A stretch of DNA of 55,248 bases, taken from NCBI RefSeq assembly GCF_019793435.1, contig NZ_JAILYH010000029.1, forward strand, positions 1 to 55,248, in the 5' to 3' direction. The notes beneath the pieces are model-generated. The model saw only the letters and a program-made list of their open reading frames with translations. It was not told where the DNA came from and did no database searches. A program made the translations under genes and the position numbers. The stretch is from Rhizobium redzepovicii. Lineage in GTDB: Bacteria; Pseudomonadota; Alphaproteobacteria; Rhizobiales; Rhizobiaceae. Numbering within the stretch: position 1 is the stretch's first letter; each line of letters starts with the position of its first letter. Positions 26,414-36,235 of the stretch are shown here, piece after piece.

Positions 26414-27366
26414 ATGTGGAGCCTCAACAGGTTGTCCTTGATCAGGCCGAGGCTACTGACGGGCGGTTTGGATTGTAGGCTGCCGTGCGGGCGATGCCAA
26501 TTGTAACGGTGGAGCCAGAGCGGCAGGTCGGCGGCGCGCTGCTGCGAGGTTTCGTAGGCCTTGGCATATGCCCATTCGCGCAGTGCGGTCTGGACGAGGC
26601 GTTCGGCCTTACCATTTGTCTTCGGCGTATAGGGTTTGGTGCGGATGTGTTTGATGCTGAGCCGCCGCAGCGCCTTGGCGTATCGATGGGAACGGAAGCT
26701 TGTGCCGTTGTCGGTCATGACGCGCTGGACCTTGACGCCATGGGCTTTGAAGAAGCGCAAAGCATTGAAGAGAAAGCGCAGACAGGAGCGTCGCGTCTCG
26801 TCGGGTAATATTTCCAAATAGGCCAGGCGTGAGTGGTCGTCGATGGCCAGATGGACGTATTCCCAACCGATGCCGCGGCTGTTGCTCTGCCCCGTGCGAT
26901 CGCCGGTGATGCGGTGGCCGGTTCGGTTGAATTTGCCGAGTTTCTTGATGTCGATATGGATGAGTTCGCCGGGCTGGTCGCGTTCGTAGCGCCGCACCGG
27001 CTCAGCCGGGGCCAAGGCCTTGAGCTTGTTCAGGCCAAGGCGCTTGAGGATGCGGCTGACTGTGGCTGGCGAGACACCCGTCTCCTTGGCGATGTGTTGG
27101 CCGGTCATGCGCAGGCGGCGTAACGTCTCGATCCGGGCGGCGGTGGCCTGCGAGGTCGGATGATACAGGCGGTGCGGTCGGGAACTGCGATCATTGAGAC
27201 CGGCCTCGCCCTCCCGTCGATAGCGCCTTACCCACTTATAGACAGTCTTCACGCAGACGCCGAAAGCCGCAGCGACGGCCATCGGTCGCTGTCCTTCCAT
27301 CAGCACGCGGTGCGCAATTACCGCTCGACTGAGCGGCGTGAGGCGGGCATTCATATGGATGTCCAT
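26410..27366 (-). CDS. IS481-family transposase
   Basis: The intact 318-residue transposase has an N-terminal helix-turn-helix (MAVAAAFGVCVKTVYKWVRRYRREG), a second one (TGVSPATVSRILKRLGL), and the DDE core: HIDIKKLGKF with the first Asp, MTDNGTSF with the second, and NGKAERLVQTALREWAY with the Glu. It ends in HRPHGSLQSKPP. Element ends could not be set; no convincing inverted repeats or target duplication were seen. It borders the SIR2-like gene and may have removed its 3' end. Confidence 0.9.
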   Translation of the reverse strand: MDIHMNARLTPLSRAVIAHRVLMEGQRPMAVAAAFGVCVKTVYKWVRRYRREGEAGLNDRSSRPHRLYHPTSQATAARIETLRRLRMTGQHIAKETGVSPATVSRILKRLGLNKLKALAPAEPVRRYERDQPGELIHIDIKKLGKFNRTGHRITGDRTGQSNSRGIGWEYVHLAIDDHSRLAYLEILPDETRRSCLRFLFNALRFFKAHGVKVQRVMTDNGTSFRSHRYAKALRRLSIKHIRTKPYTPKTNGKAERLVQTALREWAYAKAYETSQQRAADLPLWLHRYNWHRPHGSLQSKPPVSSLGLIKDNLLRLHI

Positions 27367-27544
27367 TCGGTCCCCCGAGAATCACTGAAGCTTCGACAAC
27401 CTCAGCTTTCCCGGTCCGGATCGAATGGACAACCTATTGGAAGCTCACAGCTAGAGTGCCGCAGATTGAAAAAGTTCTGTTTCTGCCAAGTTCGAATGCC
27501 ATACTGCCCACGTTTGCTGGCGTAGGGGATTGCGGGTGGGATCA

Positions 27545-27663
27545 ATGGCGATGAGCGAGCGTGATCTTTAGCGGATCGAGGTTCTGTCGCAGGTGATCGA
27601 CGGAAGATCGGCGACGACCGCAGATTACTGTTCGCTCAATGTCAATGCGAAGGACCGATTATG
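27545..27663 (+). pseudogene. ISNCY-type transposase N-terminal relic
   Basis: Reading from ATG 27545 gives MAMSERDL, a stop, then RIEVLSQVIDGRSATTADY, matching the usual ISNCY/integrase start (MSERELQRIEVLSEV..GR.T...AA). It has an internal stop and no continuation. The remainder of 27367-27899 shows no gene. Confidence 0.5.
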
Positions 27664-27899
27664 AAGAAACCTAAACCATTCCCAATACAGCGGCAGAGCC
27701 GCGGCCGGAATCGCCAGAAATAAGCCTCGCATCGGCCACCGGGTGCTCCACTCGTGCGCCAATAACACGCGTAATCAACGGGATCGAGACGGCACACGCT
27801 TTACGGTCTTGCGCTTATTTGTGATCTTTATCCCACAATATGGACTTCGATACCTGGTGTTTCCAAGTGACAAGCAGTGTGGCCAATAATTCTAACCGC

Positions 27900-29003
27900 C
27901 TAGCTCTGCGTCTTCATACTTCCAGAAATGATGTCCCTGGCGGCTGAAAGGAACCCGTCCATTTGGGTTCTGGTGCCGATGCTGACGCGGATAAAATTTT
28001 CCAAACCGGCATCGGGAAAGACGGCTACAAGTATGTTCTGCCTATCCAAAGACGCTTGCCACCATTTGCCATCTCGTCCGGGTGGCACCCGAGCTAGCAA
28101 AAAGTTTGTGTGGGAGGGAATGACAGAAAAGCCCAATTGAGACAAGGCAGTGGTCGTTCTGTGTCTTTCATGTTTAATATATCTGTGGTTCTCGTCGTAG
28201 TCGGCGCGGTGCGAAAGGATACTAATGCCCACCGCATGGCCGATCACGTTCATGTTAAAGACATTTTGCAGGTTGCGTAGCCTCCCAATAAGTTCAGGAT
28301 GACCAAAGCCGAAACCGACGCGAATTCCCGCGGCTGCAAAGCCTTTCGAAAGTGTTCTCAATACTAGAAGGTTTGGATGACGATCGACAAGGCGCAGGGC
28401 ATCATCGGGTGCAAAGTCGACATACGCTTCATCCACCACTATCAACTGGTCCGATTGCGCGACGAGGCGGTCGATTTCAGCCACCGGAACGAAGGTTCCC
28501 GTTGGATTGTTCGGATTGGCCAGCAGTATGAATTTTGCATCTTTTGCTGGACCAAGAAGCAGCTGCTCGATTGGCAGAGAATAAGACTCGCCCCATTCGA
28601 TTTCGAGAAATCTGGCACCCTGCAACTTGGCCAGTTTGCGGTTAAAGGAAAAACCTGGCGATATCATCGCAACGCTATCTCCCGGGTCGAGGAATGCTCT
28701 GTAGATGAGCCCAAGCAGCTCCGACGAGCCGTTCCCGGCGACCACCTGATCCTGGGAGAGGCCATACGCGCTGGCGGCTGCGTCGCGCAAGCTCAGATTG
28801 TCATCTTCGGGATACAGATAATGCCGTTCGAGGGCCGCCAGCGCACTTTGCATCACCATCATCGGCAACGGAAACGGATTCTCATTCGTGTTTAGTTTAA
28901 CGCAGTTCGCATCTCGCCCCGGTTGATTGGAGGGTAGCGCATTTAGCTGTCTCGCCATCGGCGAAAGAGCCGAAAGCACGGCTTGCAGCTTTGCATCAGC
29001 CAT
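27900..29003 (-). CDS. hisC: Histidinol-phosphate aminotransferase-like enzyme
   Basis: The 367-residue fold-type I aminotransferase contains NTNENPFPLP, GNGSSELLGLIYRAF, NPNNPTGT, VVDEAYVDF and the PLP lysine in LRTLSKGFAAAGIRVGFG, all HisC signatures. It would convert imidazole-acetol phosphate and glutamate to histidinol phosphate, though paralogs also act on aromatic amino acids. ATG 29003 has GGAG 7 nt upstream. It stands alone among IS elements, so it is a plasmid-borne paralog rather than part of a his operon. Confidence 0.88.
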   Translation of the reverse strand: MADAKLQAVLSALSPMARQLNALPSNQPGRDANCVKLNTNENPFPLPMMVMQSALAALERHYLYPEDDNLSLRDAAASAYGLSQDQVVAGNGSSELLGLIYRAFLDPGDSVAMISPGFSFNRKLAKLQGARFLEIEWGESYSLPIEQLLLGPAKDAKFILLANPNNPTGTFVPVAEIDRLVAQSDQLIVVDEAYVDFAPDDALRLVDRHPNLLVLRTLSKGFAAAGIRVGFGFGHPELIGRLRNLQNVFNMNVIGHAVGISILSHRADYDENHRYIKHERHRTTTALSQLGFSVIPSHTNFLLARVPPGRDGKWWQASLDRQNILVAVFPDAGLENFIRVSIGTRTQMDGFLSAARDIISGSMKTQS

Positions 29004-29164
29004 ATCTTTTCTCCGTTTCAGTAAGCCGAGTCGTGAGCGCGTGATCGGCTGTCTCCTGTTGAAGCCACATCGGACGTTGGCGCGGCCCGCCTGCGGGCTG
29101 CTACGGTCGCCGCGTAGTTGATAGGCCAGGGACCGCCGCGGCCGCTTCAAGCCGCCAATGGTCA

Positions 29165-29760
29165 AGCCTCCCCACTCTCACACTCATGCGTCACTTGCTC
29201 CATTCGCCTTTCGAGGAACTGTTCGATCTCAAACGCCAACGCCGCAGGGTCGTGGCCAACCGTTTCGAGATGTAATTCAGCGCCCTCAGGGATTTCGTAC
29301 GGCGAGGAAACGCCGGTGAAATTGGCGATCTTGCCGGCGAGCGCCTTCCGATAAAGCCCCTTCGGATCGCGTCGCGCGCATTCCTCAAGCGGCGTGTCGA
29401 CGAGGATTTCAATAAGCTCCCCTCCTCCATCAGCTCGGCGACCTCGGCAACGCGGCGGATGTTCTCGACGCGATCGGGTTGATTGAAGCCAGGTCGCGAT
29501 TGAGCCCGTGGCGCACGTTGTCGCCGTCGAGGATGTAGGTGTGCTTCCCGTGGGCATGCAGCAGCCGGTCGAGCGCATTGGCGATTGTCGACTTGCCGGA
29601 GCCGGAAAGTCCAGTGAACAAAAGGAGGACGGCTGGCTGCTGACTCTTCATCGCCGCGCGCGCCCTTGTCAGCGTCGGTCGCCTGCCAATGCAGGTTGTC
29701 GGCGCGCCTTGCCCAGCTTTGGCTGCCACTGAAATTGAAGACCCCGGTCGGCCCTTGGGC
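29165..29760 (-). pseudogene. nodQ/cysC remnant (APS kinase domain), frameshifted
   Basis: The minus strand shows the linker RRADNLHWQATDADK, typical of bifunctional NodQ/CysNC. The APS kinase P-loop FTGLSGSGKSTIANALDRLL and YILDGDNVRHGLNRDL then follow in one frame, NIRRVAEVAELM in a second, and EILVDTPLEECARRDPKGLYRKA through PYEIPEGAELHLET in a third. At least two frameshifts break it near 29430-29480. The GTPase/ATP-sulfurylase N-terminal part is missing. It once made PAPS, the sulfate donor for sulfated Nod factors. Confidence 0.8.
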
Positions 29761-30375
29761 TTTGCGAAAGAGCTCGGGAGGATCGACGTGGTCGATGAGT
29801 TCCAGCTCGTTTTCCCAGCACAGCTTCCACCGCACCTCAGAACGCATGCAAAGACCTCCTTTGGTATTTCCTGCTGCTGTTTTTGAAGCACGCACTGTGC
29901 GATCGAAGCAGTGGCCACCCCGATGCATGTCGGCGCCGTTGCTCGGGTTCGCGCTATAGCCAGTCCGGATCGTCAAATGTTTCGCCGTCACTCGCGTCTG
30001 AGATCATTCCTAATGCATCATCACGGGAGATTGGTAAAATGGATTGTATGAATGGAATTATCGATGCTTTGTATGTCGAATATACGGGTTTCTTAGACTT
30101 TGACGTGACCTCCCTGGCACTCGCGGCGTAAAGACGACCGCGCGTCCCCTCCAGCGGCCGAAAGCAGGGATACGTTGGACCAGTTGACCCAACTGCGCCC
30201 TCCCCGGTTTACCCACCTATGTCCCGGAGTGGCGATGAACGGTCGCCAGCTAGTCCTAACCGCCTGCGCAAAGCTCGCTTCGGCAACCTGCAACGGCGCG
30301 AGCGGTTGGTCGCGGTTTCTGATGGAACTTCATCAGGGACGCACGTTCTGTTTATTGAAGCTAGCGATCTACGTC
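29761..30375. other. Region without a supported gene
   Basis: Open frames here lack family features. One plus-strand stretch (about 30240-30407, LRKARFGNLQRRERLVAVSD..) looks protein-like but has no start or recognised family. It probably holds decayed sequence between nodQ/cysC and the XRE regulator. Confidence 0.4.
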
Positions 30376-30897
30376 CTATTCGCGATCGTCTGCAGTGGCG
30401 CTGGTAGACGCGACTTTCATGGCACGATCGCCGCTATCGCTACCGGTCTCGTCTATGCGGCTTAGTAAGCTGAAAATATCTTGCAAGATCTCTTCATCGA
30501 AAGTCCGCAACTTCACGATAGTAGCCAGCAGCAGAACCGCTTTGGTTTCCGTTTCGCCCCAAAGATAAGGTGCCGCCGGGGCGATAATTTCTTCCGGAGT
30601 GGCATCCAAAACCTCACACAGATGAATCAGTCGGCTCACGGTCAAGCGGGATACTCCATTTTCGTACCGGCCGTAGACCTGCTTAGTGATGCCAAGCAAG
30701 GGCGCCAGTTTCGAGCGCGGGAGTTTTCGCTTATCGCGGGCTTCGCGAAGGCTGATGCTGATCAAGTTTTCGAGTTCGGCGCTAAGTGCAATCCGTCCGT
30801 CAAAAGGTTTTCGATAGACCGGCTTGTCTATGCCTGGATCATCGACTTGTTGCAAACCGAGTTCATTAATCCATTGCTTCAATGGTGGTCCTGACAT
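30376..30897 (-). CDS. XRE-type transcriptional regulator, copy 1 (y4wC/y4aM-like)
   Basis: The 173-residue product has a central helix-turn-helix: LREARDKRKLPRSKLAPLLG, ITKQVYGRYENGVSRLTV, SRLIHLCEVL, followed by APYLWGETE. It is paralogous to the protein encoded at 35621-36124, sharing DK.[VI]YRKP, VYGRYE, R[LM]IHLCE and LWG at matching spacing. Similar small regulators occur on the NGR234 symbiotic plasmid. The target is unknown. ATG 30897 was chosen because upstream codons do not align with the paralog. It acts as a cytoplasmic DNA-binding protein. Confidence 0.75.
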   Translation of the reverse strand: MSGPPLKQWINELGLQQVDDPGIDKPVYRKPFDGRIALSAELENLISISLREARDKRKLPRSKLAPLLGITKQVYGRYENGVSRLTVSRLIHLCEVLDATPEEIIAPAAPYLWGETETKAVLLLATIVKLRTFDEEILQDIFSLLSRIDETGSDSGDRAMKVASTSATADDRE

Positions 30898-31324
30898 TGC
30901 TCCGACTGAGGTAAATGCGCCGAAGCTCTTTATACGGAAAGTGATGTGCTTGGAACCACCAATGTTTCGTTTCGATCTCATTTGGCGCATTTTGGGCCAC
31001 GCGGACCTCACCCGATAGCTATCGTTCACCAAAATATATCAGTGATTGCAAGTACATACACATAGATCACACCGAAATCGCTTCACGCAAGGATTATCCA
31101 CTTGCGCCAAATTGGCTATGACCCTCAGTGATTTTGGTGATAACGGTCGCTTCATTTCCTCGTCTAGCTCCCGGGACGTCGTGTGCGGGCATGGTGGCCT
31201 TTTGTCCTGCACGCGGAGCTCTCGGTTCACGGCAAACCAATCACGGCTCCGCGCGCTGGCTGCTCTGGTGTTTGGTTCCGGCATTTGATGGTGCAATATT
31301 TTCCTTGGCATGGAGGGAAGCACT

Positions 31325-31591
31325 ATGGGCCAGGTTCTACACGGGAGCGCCACGACGACAGAGGCAATCCGTCGAGCAATAGTGAAGAGAGCCTGAGAAC
31401 GCTTTCGAAGCGATACGGGATCAACCAGAAAACCGTGGCGAAATGGAAGAAGCGGACATCGTTGGTCGACCTTCCTACAGGCCCAAGGACCCACACTCGA
31501 CGACCCTTTCCCTCGAAGAAGAGGCCGCTATCGTCGCCTTCCGCCGGCACACGTTGCTGCCGCTCGATGATTGCCTCTACGCTCATCAGCC
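31325..31591 (+). pseudogene. Integrase-type (IS481-like) transposase, 5' half
   Basis: It starts at ATG 31325 (MGQVLHGSATTTEAIRRAI). A frameshift follows, then SEESLRTLSKRYGINQKTVAKWKKRTS (helix-turn-helix), then a second frameshift into DPHSTTLSLEEEAAIVAFRRH and LPLDDCLYAHQ, where the IS66 element cuts in. The reading continues without loss of a codon at 34434, after the IS66 element. Confidence 0.85.
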
Positions 31592-31619
31592 GTATCCATC
31601 CGGCGAAGGCCGCGAGGGC

Positions 31620-31919
31620 TTATGATTTCGGCTCGTCTGCCATGATGCGTTCGATCTTGTCGCGATCGCATTGCTCGTCGACAAGGAACTGCCGAACACC
31701 TCCTTCCCAGGTGCGGATATCGGCGAGGAACTCCTTCAAGCTTTCGATGCCCCGGTCGGTGAAGGTCGTGATGCCCTCTTCGCTGCCGTCATGGGCATGG
31801 ATCATCTCACCATAGTCGATGTTGTCGGAGTTGCTGGCAACCTCCTGGATGAGTTCGAGGTTCTCGCCAATCAGCGTGGCAACGTAGTCGATCGTGTAGA
31901 CATGCGTCGGGCGCGCCAT
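31620..31919 (-). CDS. IS66 accessory small protein
   Basis: The 99-residue acidic protein (MARPTHVYTIDYVATLIGEN, then ELIQEVASNSDNIDYGEM) lies after tnpC inside the IS66 element. It has no recognised domain. Such a small ORF is found at this place in some IS66 members. Its start overlaps the tnpC stop region. Confidence 0.55.
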   Translation of the reverse strand: MARPTHVYTIDYVATLIGENLELIQEVASNSDNIDYGEMIHAHDGSEEGITTFTDRGIESLKEFLADIRTWEGGVRQFLVDEQCDRDKIERIMADEPKS

Positions 31920-33551
31920 CAGGCCGCCACCTGCCGGGCGCTTACGGCGGACCAGTTCCACGGCAATAGTTCCGGCAGCCTTGATACTGGAAGGCTGGGC
32001 ATGCGGGCGAGCACGTCCGCCAGCCAGGCCTGCGGATCGATATCGTTCATCTTTGCCGAGACGATCAGGGAATACATGAAAGCGGCACGCTCGCCTCCAC
32101 GCTGGGAGCCGGCGAATAGCCATGCCGTTCTTCCGAGAGCAACGCCGCGCAGGGCTCGTTCGGCGGCATTGTTCGTCAGACACAGTCTGCCGTCGTCGAG
32201 GAACCGGGCGAAGGCTTCCCAGCGACCCTCCTTCTCGAACATGTAGTTGATCGCCTTGGCGACGGGGTTGTGCTTCGACATTTGCCCGCGCTGGGCCATG
32301 AGCCAATCGTGCAGTTCTTCGACGAGCGGGCGAGCATGTTGCAGCCTCGCTGCGAGCCTATCCTCGGCAGGCATTCCGTTTATGCCGCGCTCGATGTCGA
32401 AGAGCGCGTCGATGCGGGCAACGGCCTCGAGCGCGACAGGCGATATCTCGTGGGCAGGTTTGCCCTTGCGCACGTTGCCGGCGATGTCAGCGAGTTCGAA
32501 GAATTTGCGCCGCGCGTGGCTCCAGCAAAGTGCGCTGATCACCAGCGCGGGGCGGCGGTCGGCACGATAGAGGTGGTTGTAGCCGCCATAGGCATCGGCT
32601 TGCAGGGTGCCGTGCCATCCGGCGAGATACGTGTTGGGGTGGGTCTTCTCGCGATCGGGAGAGAAGTGGAAGAGTGCGGCGGGAGGCGCGCCGCCCGCGA
32701 AAGGGCGGTCATCGCGGACGTAAGTCCAGAGCCTCGCCTGCTTTGTTGCTCCCCTGGCCAGAAGCGGCACGGTGGTGTCGTCACCATGCAGCCGTTCGGC
32801 GGCCAGAACATGGGCACGGATCAGGTCATGGATCGGCTGCAGGGCCGTCGTGCAGGCTCCGACCTGATCGGCCAGTGTGGAGAGACTGAGAGCGACGCCT
32901 TCCCTGGCGTAGCGCTCAGCCTGGCGGTTCAATGGCTGATGTTGGCCGAACTTCTCGAACAGGATTGTCGCCAGCAGGTTGGGTCCCGCCCATCCGCGTG
33001 GTGTCGCATGGAAGGGGGCCGGTGGCTGGCTGATCTTGTCGCAGTCCCGGCAGGTGAACTTCTCGCGCACCGTCTGGATCCTTCCACTGGCGCGGAATGA
33101 TCTCCAGCGTCTCGGTGATGTCTTCGCCCATCTTCACGATGCGGGGCGAGCCGCAGCAGGTGCAGGTCGACGGGGCATCGATGACCAGGCGCTCGCGCGG
33201 CAGGTGCTCGGGAAACGGCTTGCGGGCCGGCCGGCGGCGTTCGAAAGCGGAGACATTTGTGATTCTCGTCGCCACGCGTTCCGCAGCGATCTCGTCTTCG
33301 GTGGCGTCGGCTTCAAGTTCTTGGAGCTGCAATTTCATTTGCTCGATCAGCCGGGCGCGGCGCTCCGAGCTCTGGCCGTACTGCTCGCGACGTATCTTGG
33401 CGATCTCGAGCTTGAGATGCCGGATCATCGCCTCAGACGTCGTCACGACCGCGCGCACCTGTGCGAGGTCGGCCTCGGCAGAGGCGGCACGCGCTTCCGA
33501 TGCCGCAAGCGCGGCGCGCAGTCTGGCTATCTCCGAAGCAGCATCATCCAT
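31919..33551 (-). pseudogene. IS66 transposase TnpC, frameshifted
   Basis: The first part (start 33551) has the coiled-coil leader ARLRAALAASEARAASAEAD, then YGQSSERR and the zinc-finger-like TCTCCGSPRIVKMGEDITE. The frame shifts near 33070 after IIPRQWK. The second part continues REKFTCRDCDKISQPPAP, LHGDDTTVPLL, QADAYGGYNHLY, CWSHARRKFFELAD and NAAERALRG to the stop at 31919. One small indel breaks the gene; otherwise the DDE core is intact. Confidence 0.88.
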
Positions 33552-33961
33552 GGCCGAAAGCTACCATGCCGCATGCCGAAAGCCCAACAAAAACAGAGGA
33601 ATGCAGGCGGCCAGCCTGCCTTCGAAGGCCGCTGCGTCCAGCGCGGGTTGCGCCAGTCGATCCCTTCCAGGAGATAGCCGAGCTGCGCCGACGATACAGG
33701 CACGGCGGAGCCATTCTGGCTGACCGGCCAGATGAACTTTCCAGCTTCCAGCCGCTTCAGGTAAAGCGACATGCCGACGCCGTCATGCCAGAGGACCTTG
33801 ATCAGGTCACCCTTGCGACCCCGGAAGCAGAAGACTTCGCCGCCATGAGGATCGCGGCCAAGACCTTGCTGAACCTTCAGCGCCAGGCTGTTCATGCCGC
33901 AACGCATGTCCGTCACCCCGCCCGCGATCCACACCTTTACCCCCGCGGAAAACGCGATCAT
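33527..33961 (-). CDS. IS66 TnpB
   Basis: The TnpB accessory protein has the conserved core VWIAGGVTDMRCGMNSLA, GGEVFCFRGRKGDLIKVLWHDG and LYLKRLEAGKFIWP. It is 144 codons, slightly longer than typical because of a C-terminal extension. It starts with an ATGA overlap on tnpA (33958-33961) and runs 25 nt into the tnpC start. Confidence 0.85.
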   Translation of the reverse strand: MIAFSAGVKVWIAGGVTDMRCGMNSLALKVQQGLGRDPHGGEVFCFRGRKGDLIKVLWHDGVGMSLYLKRLEAGKFIWPVSQNGSAVPVSSAQLGYLLEGIDWRNPRWTQRPSKAGWPPAFLCFCWAFGMRHGSFRPWMMLLRR

Positions 33962-34386
33962 GACCCATCCACGACGGGCAACAGGCGGGCAAGAATGGTC
34001 GGATCAAGCGAGGCTGGGATCGTCAGCCGTCGGCCATTCGGCAGGCCGATCTCGATCGTCATGTCGTCTTCAAATCGCAGCCGTGAGGCTACCTCGCAAG
34101 ATGCCGCCGCCGATGGCGAAATCGTAAGTGGCACGAAGCCCGTTGTAGCGGAACTGCTCAGAAGACCACTACGGTATTCCCAACGCCAACGGGTCAACAA
34201 TGACCGTGACAATCCATATCGCCGCGCCGTCACCGAGCCTTGCCGAAAGCCTTGTAGACTTTCCTCGACGATCCGAACCTTCTCTTCGTCCGACCAATCC
34301 CGTCGGCGATCAAGATCGTCGACGGACAAGACCTCAATGGGGGAAATGATTGTAGCGCATAACATAAGGCATGGACTTAAAGCCAA
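33958..34386 (-). CDS. IS66 TnpA (OrfA)
   Basis: The 142-residue (or shorter) helix-turn-helix protein contains RRRDWSDEEKVRIVEESLQG, VTARRYGLSRSLLTRWRWEY and, near its end, IEIGLPNGRRLTIPASLDP, as in IS66 OrfA. The most upstream ATG (34386) lies close to the element's end. The next ATG (MLCATIIS..) is a plausible start. Confidence 0.8.
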   Translation of the reverse strand: MALSPCLMLCATIISPIEVLSVDDLDRRRDWSDEEKVRIVEESLQGFRQGSVTARRYGLSRSLLTRWRWEYRSGLLSSSATTGFVPLTISPSAAASCEVASRLRFEDDMTIEIGLPNGRRLTIPASLDPTILARLLPVVDGS

Positions 34387-34433
34387 TCAGCAAGTCAGGA
34401 CAGACGGCCTTCGCCGGATGGGTACCATCAGCC

Positions 34434-35100
34434 GACCATTTCACATCTGACGCGTTCGTCGTTGCACAGGTGTTTGCAGCGCCACGGCATTTCACGTCTG
34501 CCGGAGGTCAGAGGCGACAAGGAGCCGAAGAAGAAGTTCAAAAGCTATCCGGTCGCTTACTTCCACATCGATATTGACGAGGTGCAGACGGCCGAGGGCA
34601 AGCTCTATCTCTTTGTCGCAATTGACCGAACATCCAAGTTCGCGTTCGCGGAACTCTACACCAAAGCCGGCAAGATGAATGCCGCTCAGTTCTTGCGCAA
34701 TCTGATCACGGCAGTGCCCTACACCATTCACACCGTTTTGACCGACAATGGCATTCAGTTCACCAACCGAGCTTGTGATCGAAATGCCTTCCAGCACATC
34801 TTCGATTGGGTCTGCGACGATCACAGCATCGAGCATCGCCTGACCAAGGTGAAGCATCCCTGGACCAACGGACAGGTCGAACGGATGAACCGAACGATCA
34901 AGGAGGCGACCGTCAAGCGCTTCCACTACGACGATCATGCGCAGTTGAAAAAACATCTGGCTGACTTTATCGACGCCTACAATTTCGGGCGCCGGCTCAA
35001 GACGCTAAAGGGCCTTACGCCTTACGAGTTCATCTGCAGACAATGGACTTTGGAGCCGGATCGATTCATCATCGACCCCATCCATAAATGCCGGGACTAA
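34434..35100 (+). pseudogene. Integrase-type (IS481-like) transposase, 3' half
   Basis: After the IS66 element the gene resumes in register: TISHLTRSSLHRCLQRHG, PEVRGDKEPKKKFKSYPVAY, FHIDIDEVQTAEGK (first Asp), TVLTDNGIQFTN (second Asp), HPWTNGQVERMNRTIKEATV (Glu), ending at 35100. This half is uninterrupted. Joined to 31325-31591 it would give a complete catalytic core, although the 5' half has its own frameshifts. Confidence 0.88.
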
Positions 35101-35620
35101 ACATCTAGGCGATGCCCTTACCTGAACGGCGACAGCCATGAACAGCGTTTCCAGTCTCAGCGACTCGACCCCGTTTTCGCGGAACCTGATCGTGATGTCA
35201 AAAGGCTATTTCCGAGCCGAATGGCAAAAAGGATCGGCGCGATGGAACGGAGGCGCGGAGAGGACGGGCTTAGATTCAGCAATCGAAATCAAAGCATGCG
35301 CGCCGGCGGCTCGAATACCCACATGGCATTGAGCGGGAAAACCCAACGAGGGAGTTTAACACAGCCCCTACTGTCGAAGCAAAGCGCATGCAAATAGACT
35401 TGGCGTCGCTCGCCGACGAATCGCTCGAGCATCGAGCGAGATCAACGCCAACCAAAGATCGAAAAATTGGGCAATCGGCGCGTATTGTTGATCAGACGGA
35501 AATTCGAGTGAAAAACTAAGTTGTGAGATTGCGGGTGTCTGCACACCGACGACAGCGCGTCGGCTGCGACAGCTATCACCAATACTGCTAACTACTGGGG
35601 GCGTCATAGACAAACCCAGC
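35101..35620. other. Region without a supported gene
   Basis: Short frames on both strands show no family features. It is the spacer between the split transposase and the second XRE regulator. Confidence 0.5.
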
Positions 35621-36124
35621 TCACTTCACGGGCTCCGCTACATCACTGATACCTCTGTCGCTCTCGTCGTCATCGGGGGTCATTCGCTGCAGGAGCCGAA
35701 TAAGATCGCGCGTCGTGCCGTTCGGAAGTCTCCTAAGAATCCTCGCCAGTGTGAGACAATCCTCGGCCTCCTCCGATGTGCGGCCCCAAAGATGTGGCGC
35801 AGCTTCAAAGATCATATCGATAGGCATGAAGCCAAGAATCTCACACAGATGGATCATCCGAGTAACAGTCATTTTGGAAAATGCCCGCTCGTAGCGTCCG
35901 TATACAGGGATGGACAGACCAAGCATTGGAGCAACGTCTGCGCGGGACAGGCCCTGCGCTTCGCGTGTCTTTTTCAGGAACGCGCTGATCAATTCCTCCA
36001 TGTGACCCAACGATGTAATTTCGCCGCCGAAACCTGGCTTTCGATAGATCGCCTTGTCAACCTCCGGATCGGCGGTGCTGACGAGGCCTCTCGAACTTCT
36101 GTAGCTTGCTAGATCTTCCGTCAC
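35621..36124 (-). CDS. XRE-type transcriptional regulator, copy 2
   Basis: The 167-residue paralog of the regulator at 30376-30897 has DKAIYRKPGFGGEI, the helix-turn-helix LSRADVAPMLGLSIPVYGRYERAF, TVTRMIHLCEIL and APHLWGRTSEE. The start MTEDLASYRSSRG has no strong ribosome-binding site. A near-palindrome, AATACCC-N5-GGGCATT, lies 93 bp upstream and could be an operator. Targets are unknown. Confidence 0.75.
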   Translation of the reverse strand: MTEDLASYRSSRGLVSTADPEVDKAIYRKPGFGGEITSLGHMEELISAFLKKTREAQGLSRADVAPMLGLSIPVYGRYERAFSKMTVTRMIHLCEILGFMPIDMIFEAAPHLWGRTSEEAEDCLTLARILRRLPNGTTRDLIRLLQRMTPDDDESDRGISDVAEPVK

Positions 36125-36216
36125 CGCACGTCCCTATTTTCCTGCCACTCGTTGTAGACTTGAGCCAACCTGAACCGATTTGAACCACTTGCCATCGCCA
36201 GACTACAACCGTTTTA

Positions 36217-36235
36217 AATACCCATTTTGGGCATT
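36217..36235. promoter_or_regulatory. Near-palindrome upstream of XRE copy 2
   Basis: AATACCCATTTTGGGCATT has 7-bp arms with one mismatch around a 5-bp centre. It is in a promoter-like A/T-rich region on the 5' side of the regulator. Autoregulation is a guess. Confidence 0.3.

Larger units (their letters stand above)
31592..34425 (-). mobile_element. IS66-family element nested in another IS, 8-bp target duplication
   Basis: The ends are inverted repeats: GTATCCATCCGGCGAAGG at the left and the reverse complement GTACCCATCCGGCGAAGG at the right. An identical 8-bp direct repeat CATCAGCC flanks it (31584-31591 and 34426-34433), as expected for IS66. The 2.83-kb element carries tnpA, tnpB, a frameshifted tnpC and a small accessory ORF, all on the minus strand. 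It splits an integrase-type transposase gene. Confidence 0.93.
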
